Of a stretch of DNA of 64,000 nucleotides, positions 29,283 to 39,556 are shown one piece after another (position 1 is the first letter of the stretch; each line of letters starts with the position of its first letter). The stretch lies in assembly GCF_000517105.1 (NCBI RefSeq), contig NZ_KI912148.1, forward strand, positions 862,518 through 926,517, in the 5' to 3' direction. Below the pieces are notes generated by a model. It saw only the letters and a program-made list of their open reading frames with translations, did not search any database and was not told where the DNA came from. This DNA comes from Fischerella sp. PCC 9605 (GTDB lineage Bacteria > Cyanobacteriota > Cyanobacteriia > Cyanobacteriales > Nostocaceae). Both the position numbers and the translations under genes were made by a program.

Positions 29283-29846
29283 TTAATCAATTATTTTAAT
29301 TTTTGCAGCAGATACGTAAGATTTATCTTCTTTAATGTTTACCTCTTGCCATTCCAAATATCGTCTTGTTAAAAATAAAATAATTGTTGTTAAAAGACCA
29401 ATAATGGCCAGTGGAGTTACAAAACTCCACTGACCAAACATTTTGTCATAAATATGCCAAGCTAATAAAAACATTGCTAAGTATGTTAACTGGTGTAATC
29501 TACGCCAATTTTTCTTTAGCTTCTTCACACTCCAGTCATTAGATGTAGCAGCTAAAAGTGTGAATATCAGAAATGTTGAAATTCCTTGTACATATATTTC
29601 GTAAGTTTTTAAATCAAGAAAATCTAAATCTCTTTTATTTATCAATATCCAAGCATGACCAAGAGCTAATAGAAATGCCAAAATACCTAATTGACGTCTA
29701 AACTTCAATAAAACAACCGGTAATTTTGTTTTCCTAAGAGGTGGAAAAACGACTCTTAAGCAAGTAGGAAGTAAAGTAAAAATATAACTAGATAAAGCTA
29801 AAAATCCTAGTATATTTGCAGTGCTAGCTGTATTAAATTTCCACAT
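29283..29846 (-). CDS. Ferric reductase-like / MsrQ-type haem membrane protein
   Basis: 187 residues with five or six membrane helices. GHAW in the second or third helix and RRLHQLTYLAMFLLAWHIYDK provide the spaced histidines expected of the bis-haem b ferric-reductase-like domain. MsrQ anchors the periplasmic methionine sulfoxide reductase MsrP, but no msrP gene lies nearby and the flavin/NAD domains of true ferric reductases are absent. The ATG at 29846 gives the full domain. A role in membrane electron transfer is inferred. Confidence 0.75.
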   Translation of the reverse strand: MWKFNTASTANILGFLALSSYIFTLLPTCLRVVFPPLRKTKLPVVLLKFRRQLGILAFLLALGHAWILINKRDLDFLDLKTYEIYVQGISTFLIFTLLAATSNDWSVKKLKKNWRRLHQLTYLAMFLLAWHIYDKMFGQWSFVTPLAIIGLLTTIILFLTRRYLEWQEVNIKEDKSYVSAAKIKIID

Positions 29847-30305
29847 ATTATTTTCAAATAATACTAAGATTGTATTCTAAGAGAGCTATAATATAGTGAC
29901 AAATTTCAAGAAATATTCTGCTAATTTATAAATATAAAGTTTGATTTTATATATTCCTTTATGGAAAGGATATATAAAGGGGATTTTTATATTTAAAATT
30001 AAATAAAAATTTTCAGCATAAATATGAGAAATTATTTATGCAAAATACTATGAAAAAAGTTTCATTAAAAAATAAACTTTTCTTCCTAAGTTTGCTTTTA
30101 TAGCTTGACTTATTATTAACTTTTATGAAAACCTTTTTAAGGTTTAAAACTCCTTACAATATCCTGTTATATGAGATGTAAAATCTGTTTTCAATCACCT
30201 ATCCTTTGATAGGAATAGCAATTCCTTTGTCCTTGTTTCTGCTCTCACTAGCTGTAACGCTAGTAAATAGAGACGGATTAATAACTTTATTCTCAGTGTT
30301 CAACA
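29847..30305. other. AT-rich intergenic region with a gene fragment
   Basis: Very AT-rich with no intact gene. It contains the short duplicated gene end described at 30195-30254, just downstream of ruvC. Confidence 0.6.
30195..30254 (-). pseudogene. Fragment: 3' end of a response-regulator paralogue
   Basis: On the minus strand this reads QLVRAETRTKELLFLSKDR followed by TGA. It matches the last residues of the response regulator at 23097 (QLGGAKTRAKELLSLSKDM), and the DNA is similar across the stop codon. Similarity stops abruptly at 30254, so only about 20 codons survive. It is a remnant of a duplication, not an expressed gene. Confidence 0.75.
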
Positions 30306-30797
30306 CTAATACTGAAACCACGCTGTCAACGCTACTGCCAAAGCATCTGCGGCATCATCTGGATGGGGAATGTAATCTAAATCTAGCTCTCGCGCTACAG
30401 CTTGTTGGACTTCATATTTTTCAGCATTGCCATACCCTGTCAACGCTTGTTTAATTTGGGCAGGAGTAAATTCCACGTATGCAAGATTGTGCTGCGCCAA
30501 GACCAACATAATGACACCCCGTGCTTGAGCAACTAAGATAGTATTTCCCATACGATAAAAAAATAATTTCTCGATCGCTACCAAGTCGGGTTGCAACTCC
30601 TCCATCAAGGTATGCAAATCTTCGTATAAGGTACGCAGCCGTTGTCCCATTTCTGCATCTGCCGATGTAGTGATAACACCAAAATCTAGCAAATTTACTG
30701 ATGTGTCTCGTTGTTGGGCTTGCTTCTGGTGGCAGATAATTGCTCCGAATCCTAGGGTAGCTAGCCCTGGATCTAATCCTAAAATTCGCTTTTCCAT
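30306..30797 (-). CDS. ruvC: Crossover junction endodeoxyribonuclease RuvC
   Basis: 163 residues, normal length. RuvC cuts Holliday junctions with the RuvAB motor. The acidic active site is visible: Asp in [14 protein letters not shown] near the N-terminus, Glu in LVAIEKLFF, and the Asp pair in [13 protein letters not shown] at the end. Start is ATG at 30797. It is divergent from the yvcK-like gene and stands alone, as often in cyanobacteria. Confidence 0.95.
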   Translation of the reverse strand: MEKRILGLDPGLATLGFGAIICHQKQAQQRDTSVNLLDFGVITTSADAEMGQRLRTLYEDLHTLMEELQPDLVAIEKLFFYRMGNTILVAQARGVIMLVLAQHNLAYVEFTPAQIKQALTGYGNAEKYEVQQAVARELDLDYIPHPDDAADALAVALTAWFQY

Positions 30798-30985
30798 TCA
30801 ATTTAGATTTACTTAACTTAGATTTACTTAACCAGATGGTATGTTAGAAGCCATATTGGCAACTTTGCTTTAGCGCTTTTGGTCTAATGAAATTAAAAAA
30901 TGTAATAATTCCACACTTGGGGTAAAAACCCGGTAGTGTAAATTTTCTGTTAATAATTGTTTTTAGCACTGCTCCTTTTTTAGGT

Positions 30986-32356
30986 ATGTCAATTGGTTTT
31001 CTCAGGCAAGCCCTTCACACTTTGCAACAGCAGTCGCGCCGTCGCACTCCTCATCGGGTTAACCAGTGGTTCAAGTGGTTGGCCCCCGGACTATCGGTAA
31101 AACGCTGGTTGTTGATTAGTGTTGGGGGCGTGGTGCTAGCGTGTCTGGGGTTAGCAATTTGGATTAAGCTAACACCGATTTTTTGGGCGCTAGAGTTGCT
31201 GAGAGGTTTTCTAGGAACAATCACTGACATCATACCCAACTATATCAGTGGACCTTTAGTTCTGCTGTTCGGGTTACTGTTGCTGCTTTGGGGACAAACC
31301 CGCACGGTCGGTTCAATTACTGAGGTGCTAAGACCAGAAGGCGATGAAGAACTAGTAGACGTGCTGCTGGCACATCGCCGATTATATCGAGGTCCGAAAA
31401 TTGTCGTCATTGGTGGCGGTACGGGGCTTTCCACGTTACTGAGAGGACTGAAACACTACAGCGCCAATATTACCGCCATTGTCACTGTCGCTGATGATGG
31501 TGGATCTTCGGGGCGTCTGCGGCGAGAATTTGGTGTCCTGCCACCGGGGGATATTCGCAATTGTTTGGCGGCGCTGGCAGATGAAGAAAAATTATTAACA
31601 GAACTGTTTCAATATCGGTTTCAGGTTGGCGATGGTTTGACGGGTCACAGCTTTGGTAATCTGTTCTTGACGGCTATGAGTGAAATTACCGGAGATTTAG
31701 AACGGGCAGTTGCTGCCAGTTCTAAAGTATTGGCCATCCGAGGACAAGTTTTACCAGCAACTCTCAGCGATGTTCGCCTGTGGGCAGAATTAGCAGATGG
31801 TCGTCGGATTGAAGGTGAATCTAAAATAACCGCAGCAGGAGGTAATATTGTTAGAATTGGCTGCACCCCTGCCAATCCTCCAGCTTTGCCTGCGGCAATT
31901 AAAGCAATTAAAGAAGCTGACTACATGATTATGGGCCCTGGCAGCCTGTACACTAGTGTAATTCCTAACTTGTTAGTACCGGAAATTGCTGATGCGATCG
32001 CTGCCTCCAAAGCACCCCGCATCTATGTCTGCAACATCATGACTCAGCCAGGAGAAACTCAGGGATATACCGTTGCTGACCACATTCGGGCAATTGATGC
32101 TGCTTGCAACGGCAGACCCTTATTTAATGCCGTACTGGTACACAAAAAATCCCCTTCTGCCCGCGCCCTCATCCGCTATGCCCAACAACACTCCCATCCT
32201 GTCTTTTTGGATCGCGAAGAAATAACCAAATTAGGGCGAAGAGTTGTTTCAGCTAATGTGATGCATGAAGATGAAACCGGTTGCGTGCGTCACGATCCAC
32301 AACGACTAGCGCGAGTGTTATTGCGGTGGTACAGTGGAGCGCATCTGGTGAAATAA
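30986..32356 (+). CDS. YvcK/CofD-like protein (gluconeogenesis factor family)
   Basis: 456 residues. Two membrane segments in the first 110 residues (around 42-60 and 85-105) precede a CofD-like domain beginning [19 protein letters not shown] and continuing with [24 protein letters not shown] and [15 protein letters not shown]. YvcK proteins bind UDP-sugars and affect cell-wall precursor flow and carbon use. The membrane extension is usual for cyanobacterial versions. Start ATG at 30986. Repeats follow the gene. Confidence 0.9.
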   Translation: MSIGFLRQALHTLQQQSRRRTPHRVNQWFKWLAPGLSVKRWLLISVGGVVLACLGLAIWIKLTPIFWALELLRGFLGTITDIIPNYISGPLVLLFGLLLLLWGQTRTVGSITEVLRPEGDEELVDVLLAHRRLYRGPKIVVIGGGTGLSTLLRGLKHYSANITAIVTVADDGGSSGRLRREFGVLPPGDIRNCLAALADEEKLLTELFQYRFQVGDGLTGHSFGNLFLTAMSEITGDLERAVAASSKVLAIRGQVLPATLSDVRLWAELADGRRIEGESKITAAGGNIVRIGCTPANPPALPAAIKAIKEADYMIMGPGSLYTSVIPNLLVPEIADAIAASKAPRIYVCNIMTQPGETQGYTVADHIRAIDAACNGRPLFNAVLVHKKSPSARALIRYAQQHSHPVFLDREEITKLGRRVVSANVMHEDETGCVRHDPQRLARVLLRWYSGAHLVK

Positions 32357-32528
32357 GAAGAGGGGGAGAAGGGGAGAGGGGGAGATGGGGAGATGGGGAG
32401 AGTCGGGGAGTAAGGGAATAATTATTAACCACTAACCACTAACCAATGTACAGACGTGCCATGGCACGTCTCTACAACTACTAACTACTAACTACTAACT
32501 AATGACCAATGACTAATGACGACTAATT
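32357..32528. repeat. Repeat-filled gap with a 20-base perfect palindrome
   Basis: Contains ggggaga units, several accacta/actacta heptamers, and the palindrome agacgtgccatggcacgtct at 32452-32471. A 37-base stretch around it recurs in inverted orientation at 62770-62806. The heptamers run up to the tsaE start. Confidence 0.85.
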
Positions 32529-33005
32529 ATGAAAATTTCGCTTAAAGATGCAGAGGCGACACGATCGCTTGGTATCATTCTCGGTCAATGTCTAAATGCT
32601 GGCAGCGTTATTTTGCTAGAAGGTGATTTAGGCGCTGGTAAAACTACTCTAGTACAAGGTATTGGCGAAGGCTTGGGTATTACCGAACCAATTGTCAGTC
32701 CTACTTTCACCCTCATCAATGAATATACGCAAGGACGCCTTCCCCTATACCACCTGGATCTATATCGCTTAGAACCTCAAGAAGTGGCAGCATTAAACTT
32801 AGAAACCTACTGGGAAGGAGTTGAGGTTCCGCCCGGAATTGTGGCGATTGAATGGGCAGATAGAATGCCCTATAAGCCATCTAGTTATTTAAGTCTGCAT
32901 TTGATGAATGGGAATGACGTTATTCGTCAAGCCGAAATCACACTATGTAATTGTACGATTGACGAAGAAATTTTGAACTTTTGTAGGCATAATTGCCGCA
33001 GCTAA
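32529..33005 (+). CDS. tsaE: tRNA threonylcarbamoyladenosine biosynthesis ATPase TsaE
   Basis: 158 residues, normal for TsaE. The P-loop LEGDLGAGKTTLVQGIGEGLG lies at about 35-55, followed by SPTFTLINEY and a HLDLYRL motif, then VAIEWADRM. TsaE works with TsaB and TsaD in making t6A37 on tRNAs that read ANN codons. The ATG at 32529 follows directly on a repeat array. No other tsa gene is in the window. Confidence 0.95.
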   Translation: MKISLKDAEATRSLGIILGQCLNAGSVILLEGDLGAGKTTLVQGIGEGLGITEPIVSPTFTLINEYTQGRLPLYHLDLYRLEPQEVAALNLETYWEGVEVPPGIVAIEWADRMPYKPSSYLSLHLMNGNDVIRQAEITLCNCTIDEEILNFCRHNCRS

Positions 33006-33259
33006 ATGTTCAATATTTCTATCTACCGCTACCGCGCTCACTGGAAGTATCAAATAACATTACTTGTTTTATCTAACCATAGGTTTAGTATTCCCAACCT
33101 GAGTTCACAACTTATACATAAATAAACGATGTTTATTATTTATAAGCAAAAATAATAATAAAACGAATATATTATATATATATTTAATTAATTCTCTATT
33201 TTGAGAATGGGGAATAGCCATTGACCAATGACCAATGACCAATGACCAATGACTATTAA

Positions 33260-34585
33260 CTATTGACCAAATGTTAAAGCCTGTCCCCGCACTTGTGTAT
33301 GCAACTTGCCTTTTTCGTAAACAAGCTGACCACCGACAATTGTGTAAGTGGGCCATCCAGTCAGATTCCAACCTTCAAAAGGACTCCAACCACATTTGGT
33401 TAACAATTCTTCGCGTAAAACTGGACGATAGGTATTTAAATCTACAAGGACTAAATCAGCATCATAACCAACAGCGATCGCCCCTTTGTTAGCAATACCA
33501 TATGCTTTAGCCACAGCGGTTGACATCCAGTTAACAACTTGGGCAAGAGTGCATCGCCCTTGCATCGCTGCTGTTAGCATTAAGAGTAGAGAAGTTTCTA
33601 CCCCTGGCATTCCCGAAGGACTATTAGGGTATGGTTGCGCTTTTTCTTCTAAGGTGTGGGGTGCATGGTCGGTAGCAATAAAATCTATGACACCGTCATG
33701 CAAAGCTTGCCAAAGGACTTCGTTGTCGTGGGGCGATCGCAAAGGCGGATTCATCTGTGCCAATGTGCCAATCTTTTCATATGCACTGGTATTTAAAAAT
33801 AAATGTTGTGGTGTCACCTCAGCCGTTACCCAGTCCGGTTTATGCTGACGCAGCAACTCTGCTTCCTCCGCCGTAGACATATGCAGAATATGCAGGCGGC
33901 GTTGGTATTTTTGCGAAAGTTTTAATGCTTGCTGAGTTGCCAACAGTGCTGCTTGATTATCTTGGATTTGAGAATGAACTGCTACATCACTAATTCCAGC
34001 AAATTCCTTGCGTCGTTGGTTGATTCTCGCTTGGTCTTCGGCGTGAACAGCAATGAGGCGGTTTCCTTTGGCAAATATTGCCTCTAAAACCTCTTGTTGG
34101 TCTATCAGTAACTGACCATGCATTGACCCCATAAAAATTTTGATCCCAGGAGTTGGGTTAGCCAGGAGCAAATCTGGCAAATTTTCTGCTGTCGCCCCAA
34201 TGAAAAAGCCATAGTTGACAAGACATTTATTTTGAGCACGCTGCAATTTATCATCAAGCGCTTGCACTGTTGTGGTGAGGGGACGGGTATTCGGCATTTC
34301 CAAAAAGGAGGTGACTCCACCTTTGGCACATGCACAAGTAGCAGTGAACAAGTCTTCTTTATGTTCTAGTCCCGGTTCTCGAAAATGTACCTGTGGATCG
34401 ATGACACCCGGCAACAAAGTTAACCCTTCTGCGTCAATTTCTTTGATCGGCACTGTTGTTGTGGATATTTCTGGTGCGACTTCGACGATCTGGCGATCGC
34501 GCGTCAGCACATCCCCAATCATTAATTCTCCATTGGGTAAAATTATCCGAGCACGACGAATCAGCAAACTAGTAGGAGATGACAT
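33260..34585 (-). CDS. pyrC: Dihydroorotase-type amidohydrolase
   Basis: 441 residues with a TIM-barrel amidohydrolase domain flanked by small beta parts. FIATDHAPHTLEEKAQPY and MPGVETSLLLMLTA are typical of class I dihydroorotases, which make dihydroorotate for pyrimidines. The metal motif at the start of the barrel reads DPQVHFREPG: the first His of the usual HxH is Gln. GSMHGQLL stands where the metal-bridging Lys region is expected. The same change is, as I recall, seen in a widespread subgroup annotated as dihydroorotase, so activity is probable but not certain. ATG at 34585. Confidence 0.82.
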   Translation of the reverse strand: MSSPTSLLIRRARIILPNGELMIGDVLTRDRQIVEVAPEISTTTVPIKEIDAEGLTLLPGVIDPQVHFREPGLEHKEDLFTATCACAKGGVTSFLEMPNTRPLTTTVQALDDKLQRAQNKCLVNYGFFIGATAENLPDLLLANPTPGIKIFMGSMHGQLLIDQQEVLEAIFAKGNRLIAVHAEDQARINQRRKEFAGISDVAVHSQIQDNQAALLATQQALKLSQKYQRRLHILHMSTAEEAELLRQHKPDWVTAEVTPQHLFLNTSAYEKIGTLAQMNPPLRSPHDNEVLWQALHDGVIDFIATDHAPHTLEEKAQPYPNSPSGMPGVETSLLLMLTAAMQGRCTLAQVVNWMSTAVAKAYGIANKGAIAVGYDADLVLVDLNTYRPVLREELLTKCGWSPFEGWNLTGWPTYTIVGGQLVYEKGKLHTQVRGQALTFGQ

Positions 34586-34997
34586 GGATGATCTAGCGTT
34601 AAGACAAGAGCTATTTGTTACACAGTACCCTGTGAGGGCGGAGTGTGGAGGTGTAAATGAGTGGGGGGTGTAAGAAAATAAGGGTTTGGCAGTACTGGGG
34701 TATGGCAGTATAGGGAAAAATCAAATTCAAAATACACTCTTACACCTTTATTTTCTCAAACCCTTATACCTTAAACCCCAGTGAAAAAGAATTATCCCTT
34801 TAGGTTAAACTTAATTGGACTGTTAGCGATTACTTTCCATAATATTCGTCACAAAAAATTTTTCGTTTTAACTATGAATTAAGCCTATCAAGATCACAAC
34901 ATCATTTAGAAAGTAAATTTGTACAGTTAAGATTAAAAATATACTATCCCCAAGCAGACGAGTTAACTAGCTGCATCTTCTCTAATCAAGTAACTTC
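34586..34997. other. Divergent intergenic region with inverted repeat
   Basis: Between the divergent dihydroorotase and lepB genes. The stretch gtgtaagaaaataagggttt at about 34668-34687 is followed near 34738-34770 by a nearly complementary copy, forming a long imperfect inverted repeat. Both genes need promoters here; I cannot define them. Confidence 0.5.
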
Positions 34998-35639
34998 ATG
35001 CAAAATCAAGTGTCTGATAACAACTCTAGCCAAAAACCCGATAGTTCCTGGATTGCAGAACTAGGTAGAACTATTGTATTAAGCATCGTGCTAGCTTTGG
35101 GTATTCGCACCTTTGTCGCCGAAGCTCGCTGGATTCCTTCTGGTTCAATGGAACCAACCTTACATGGTTCACCCAATCAGTGGGAGGCAGATAAAATTAT
35201 TGTCGATAAGTTGAGTTATAACTTTTCTAATCCACAAAGAGGGGATATTGTAGTCTTTTCACCTACAAAAGAATTACAGCAAGAACAATATCAAGATGCT
35301 TTCATTAAGCGTATTATTGGTTTGCCGGGAGAAAAGGTAGAAATAAGAAATGGTAGAGTTTATATTGATAACCAGCCCCTCCCAGAAGAAAGGTACTTGT
35401 CCCCTTCACAGCGCACGGTAATAGATGTTTGCACGTCAGGTTCGCAACCACCTTTTCTATCCAAACCAGTGACAATACCTCCAAACTCCTACTTAGTATT
35501 GGGTGATAATCGTAATAGCAGCTATGATAGCCGCTGCTGGGGTGTTGTTCCGCGTGAAAATATCATTGGTCGTGCCATAATTCGTTTTTGGCCTTTAAAT
35601 AACATTGGCAGTATCGATCAATCGCCACTGTATCCCTAG
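34998..35639 (+). CDS. lepB: Signal peptidase I
   Basis: 213 residues. A single N-terminal membrane segment (about 22-41) anchors it, with the catalytic domain outside. The Ser-Lys pair is Ser50 in IPSGSMEPTL and Lys104 in FIKRIIGLPGEKVEI; the structural box LGDNRNSSYDSRCWG follows. It removes signal peptides from exported proteins. ATG at 34998. Standard length and no odd features. Confidence 0.95.
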   Translation: MQNQVSDNNSSQKPDSSWIAELGRTIVLSIVLALGIRTFVAEARWIPSGSMEPTLHGSPNQWEADKIIVDKLSYNFSNPQRGDIVVFSPTKELQQEQYQDAFIKRIIGLPGEKVEIRNGRVYIDNQPLPEERYLSPSQRTVIDVCTSGSQPPFLSKPVTIPPNSYLVLGDNRNSSYDSRCWGVVPRENIIGRAIIRFWPLNNIGSIDQSPLYP

Positions 35640-36506
35640 GAAAGAAGAAAGTAGAAGGTATTGGGGTGAGTAAGGGAAACTAGAGAAGCAGTATTAAACA
35701 ACCAACCACCGTACGGGCGGGTTGAGAAACCTGCACAAGAGTTTCTTATGGAAAGCCAGTCTGTTACGGAGGTTCCTGTAGACGCCCAGAGGGCGTCTTC
35801 CCGTAAGGGTATATGTTGGAACGCTTCCCCCCCAACCCCCATGCTCCGTGGTGAACTTTAAAACTAAGCGTTGTAGGAACCGGCGTAAGAAGCACGGCGT
35901 CGGTGCTTAAAGTTTTAATAGAAGCTTTTTACAACTGGTGCAAAATTTAAATAGTAAAAATATTTTTTAAACTAGCTAGAATCACAGCTAGTCTTTTTAA
36001 GTTTTTTGTAAAAAAAATCATTTTTTTAAACAAAGCCTAAAAAAGTAATAATTTCTAGCTAATTTTTGAGAATCTAAATATTAATGTTAAATAAAGTAAA
36101 TAATTTTTACTTTTATTTCTAAAATATTTTGAAAAATTGGCATATTAACTGAATCAAGTTAAGTGTTATAACTAGAATTTAAAGCTTAAGTATAGAAGGC
36201 TATGACAAGATTAAAAATACTAGTATATTTAACTAAACAATTTTTATACAAAACTATTAAGGTTATTCATGGATTTTTGAGTAGCAGGTTGTAATCAGGT
36301 TCTATCACGACTCAGCAGAATTCTCCATTTCTTAGGCAAAGTCTCAATGATGCGATGAATTTATGACAAACAATTATTTCACCCTACATAAATTTATTAC
36401 ACAACAAAAAGGGGTGAAATGTAGATGTATCCAGATCGCATTAAACCTAACACTGACAGAAATTAGGCTAAATCTATATAAGTCGGTTGTGCAGATATTT
36501 TTACAA
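35640..36506. other. Long intergenic region with dispersed repeat
   Basis: About 870 bases. From about 35690 to 35850 there is a repeat cassette with gccagtctgttacggaggttcc and the hairpin gacgcccagagggcgtc, related to the elements at 9213 and 40546. The rest is AT-rich with no gene. The promoter of the following three-gene signalling set should lie near its right end. Confidence 0.55.
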
Positions 36507-38351
36507 ATGAATTACGAACGATCATACTTTGAAAAAAAAGACATTTTGATTATTGATGATATGCCAGATAATCTGCGAGTTTTATCTTCGCTCCTGACAA
36601 GGGAAGGTTATGGCGTTCGCAAAGCATTGAACTGGCACATGGCACTTACTGCTTGCCAAACATTATTACCAGATCTGATTTTACTAGACATTATGATTCC
36701 AGAGGTTGATGGTTATGAAATTTGCCGGCGTTTGAAAGCTTGTAGGCTAACTGCCGATATTCCAGTAATTTTTATTAGCGCTTTAGAAGATGTTTTTGAT
36801 AAAGTAAAAGCTTTTCAGGTAGGTGGGGTAGACTACATCACAAAACCTTTTGAATTTGAAGAAGTTTTGGTGCGTGTGGAAAATCAACTGGCGTTGAGGA
36901 CTGCACGACTAGAAATTTTTAAACTCAACGCCGAATTAGAAAATAGAGTCAAAGAACGGACTTCGCAGCTAGAAAAAGCTCTCTATAAACTCCAACAAGA
37001 AATTAATCAACGTCAGCAACTACAAACTAAATTGCTAGATATAGCATTGCATGATTCGCTGACCGGATTACCTAACCGAGTTTTATTTATCAAGCGACTA
37101 GAACAAGCTCTCAATCGTGCCAAGCTAGAATCTGATTATCACTTTGCTGTTCTGTTTTTAGACTGCGATCGCTTCAAAGTCGTGAATAATTCTCTTGGTC
37201 ACTTAGTAGGAGATGAATTGCTAATAGCGATCGCTCATCGCTTGCAAGCATCTTTAAGCCCATTTGATTCTTTAGCAAGATTTGGTGGCGATGAATTTGC
37301 TATTCTTTTAGAAAACATCACAGATATCAGCACTGCAATCGAAGTAGCCGAATGTATTCTCAAAAAATTATCACAGCCTTTTAAGTTGTTCAGATATGAA
37401 GTATTTATTAATGCGAGTATTGGGATTAATTGGGGCAATCATAACTATGAAAAATCAGAGTACTTGCTAAGAGATGCTGACACGGCAATGTATCGTGCTA
37501 AGGCTCTAGGAAAAGCTAGATATCATGTCTTCGACCCTGCTATGCATCAGGAAGTTTCTCAGCTTTTAGAGTTAGAAAATGATCTGAGAAGAGCAGTTGA
37601 ACGCCAAGAATTTGTAGTTCACTATCAACCGATCATTTGTATAACTACAGGTGCGATCGCTGGATTTGAAGCCCTGATCCGTTGGCAGCATCCGACAAAA
37701 GGACTAGTTTATCCTACAGCATTTATTCCTATAGCAGAAGAAACAGGTTTAATTAATCATATCAACATCTGGGTATTGCAATCAGCTTGCCAGACTTTAC
37801 GTCTGTTGCAAAATCATCCAGCTACAAACAAAAACCTGAATAGCCTGACTATTAGTGTCAATCTTTCACCACGTTTGTTTTCTCTACCTAATTTTCTCGC
37901 TGAAATCGACCAAATCCTTGATGAAACTAAAATAAATCCTGCCAATTTAGAGCTAGAAATTACTGAAAGTTTACTTATAGAAAATAGTGATGTTATCAAA
38001 ACTATTCTTTATGAACTAAAAGAGCGAAAAATAAAATTAGTTATGGATGACTTTGGCACTGGCTATTCCTCTTTAAGCTACCTGCATAGCTTTCCTTTAA
38101 ACACCCTCAAAATTGATAAGTCATTTGTCAAACGTATGCAGGAAAATCAACAGAGTATGGGATTAGTACCAGCAATTATTGGCATTGCTCATTCGATGGG
38201 GATGATAGTAATTGCTGAAGGTGTCGAAACCCAACACCAGTTAACTCAACTGAAAAATTTAAACTGTGATTTTGCTCAAGGACTTTTGTTTTCTGGTGCC
38301 ATAGAACCAGAATTAGTTTTAAACTTAATTGCTACTGCACCTCAATGGTAA
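36507..38351 (+). CDS. Response regulator with GGDEF and EAL domains
   Basis: 614 residues from the ATG at 36507; a start at 36363 would add 48 residues without conserved content before the receiver. The receiver (about 10-125) keeps the DD pair and the Asp of LILLDIMIP. A coiled segment (165-185) leads to a GGDEF domain (ARFGGDEFAIL) and an EAL domain (GFEALIRWQHP, MDDFGTGYSSLSYL). Such proteins make and/or break cyclic di-GMP; both motifs look intact, so direction cannot be read off. It is the first of three consecutive genes with very similar receivers, 28 bases before the next. Confidence 0.92.
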   Translation: MNYERSYFEKKDILIIDDMPDNLRVLSSLLTREGYGVRKALNWHMALTACQTLLPDLILLDIMIPEVDGYEICRRLKACRLTADIPVIFISALEDVFDKVKAFQVGGVDYITKPFEFEEVLVRVENQLALRTARLEIFKLNAELENRVKERTSQLEKALYKLQQEINQRQQLQTKLLDIALHDSLTGLPNRVLFIKRLEQALNRAKLESDYHFAVLFLDCDRFKVVNNSLGHLVGDELLIAIAHRLQASLSPFDSLARFGGDEFAILLENITDISTAIEVAECILKKLSQPFKLFRYEVFINASIGINWGNHNYEKSEYLLRDADTAMYRAKALGKARYHVFDPAMHQEVSQLLELENDLRRAVERQEFVVHYQPIICITTGAIAGFEALIRWQHPTKGLVYPTAFIPIAEETGLINHINIWVLQSACQTLRLLQNHPATNKNLNSLTISVNLSPRLFSLPNFLAEIDQILDETKINPANLELEITESLLIENSDVIKTILYELKERKIKLVMDDFGTGYSSLSYLHSFPLNTLKIDKSFVKRMQENQQSMGLVPAIIGIAHSMGMIVIAEGVETQHQLTQLKNLNCDFAQGLLFSGAIEPELVLNLIATAPQW

Positions 38352-38379
38352 ATATCAAGCTTTCACTGGGGTAACAGCA

Positions 38380-39432
38380 ATGAATCAAGAGCCAGCATCT
38401 GCCAATCAAGGTAACATTCTCATCGTTGACGATCAGCTAGATAATCTGCGTGTGTTATCTACTATACTTACTGAAGAAGGTTATCAAGTTCGTAAAGCTT
38501 TAAACGGGCAAATGGCTTTGATTGCCTGTCAAACTCTAGCACCAGATTTAATCTTGCTAGATATTAATATGCCAGATATTAGCGGCTATGAAGTATGTCA
38601 ACGTCTAAAATCTAACCCACAAACATGTAATATTCCTGTGATTTTTATCAGCATCTTAGATGATGTTACAGACAAAGTAAAAGGAATTAAAATGGGTGGC
38701 GTAGACTACATTACCAAGCCTTTTCAGTTTGAAGAAGTAGTAGTGCGAGTGCAGAATCAACTAACTATCCAGCGCCTACAAATGCAACTTCAAGAAACTA
38801 ACCAAAAACTTTTAGAGCAAAATTCGTTATTGCGATTGGAAATTGAAAAACGCCGCAATACAGAAATAACTCTGCAAGAAGTTAACGAAAAATTGCAAGC
38901 AATGGCTTTGTTAGACAGTTTAACAGAGGTTGCTAACCGTCGTTACTTAGATGATTACTTGCAAAGAGAGTGGCAACGCTCAGCCAGAGAGCAAACTCCT
39001 CTAGCATTTATGTTATGCGATATCGACTATTTCAAATTATATAATGATACTTACGGTCATGTAGCTGGTGATACTTGTTTAACACATGTAGCCAAAGCAA
39101 TTAAAAGTGCAGTTAGGCGTCCAGCAGACTTAGTAGCTCGCTACGGAGGAGAAGAGTTTGCTGTGATCTTACCAAACACAAATTTTTCTGGAGCCATGCG
39201 AGTAACCGAAAATATTCAATTGCAAGTACAAGAACTAAAAATAGCTCATTCTGCATCTTTTGTAAGTGAATATCTAACATTAAGTATTGGTATTGCGGTT
39301 TGTCTACCCAGTCATCAATATTCACCAGATACTTTAATTGCAGCTAGCGACCAAGCATTGTATCAAGCTAAACAACAAGGACGTAATAATTACTGTGCTT
39401 ACATATCTTTTTCCAGTCATTATTTACTATGA
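38380..39432 (+). CDS. Response regulator diguanylate cyclase
   Basis: 350 residues from the ATG at 38380 (the frame opens at 38329 but that start overlaps the previous gene). An N-terminal receiver with LILLDINMP is joined by a coiled coil (around 130-175) to a GGDEF domain whose active loop is ARYGGEEFAVI, a functional variant for c-di-GMP synthesis. The receiver is close in sequence to those of the genes on either side. Probably co-transcribed with the upstream EAL/GGDEF gene. Confidence 0.92.
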   Translation: MNQEPASANQGNILIVDDQLDNLRVLSTILTEEGYQVRKALNGQMALIACQTLAPDLILLDINMPDISGYEVCQRLKSNPQTCNIPVIFISILDDVTDKVKGIKMGGVDYITKPFQFEEVVVRVQNQLTIQRLQMQLQETNQKLLEQNSLLRLEIEKRRNTEITLQEVNEKLQAMALLDSLTEVANRRYLDDYLQREWQRSAREQTPLAFMLCDIDYFKLYNDTYGHVAGDTCLTHVAKAIKSAVRRPADLVARYGGEEFAVILPNTNFSGAMRVTENIQLQVQELKIAHSASFVSEYLTLSIGIAVCLPSHQYSPDTLIAASDQALYQAKQQGRNNYCAYISFSSHYLL

Positions 39433-39556
39433 TAAAACCCTTCTGAGAAAAAAATAAATGTGAGAAAACTAATATATTTGAGAAATTAATCAAGGCAAAA
39501 ATTGATTTTGATCACTATCAAAATAGTTTTAAAAAATAAATTTACATATTACTAAA

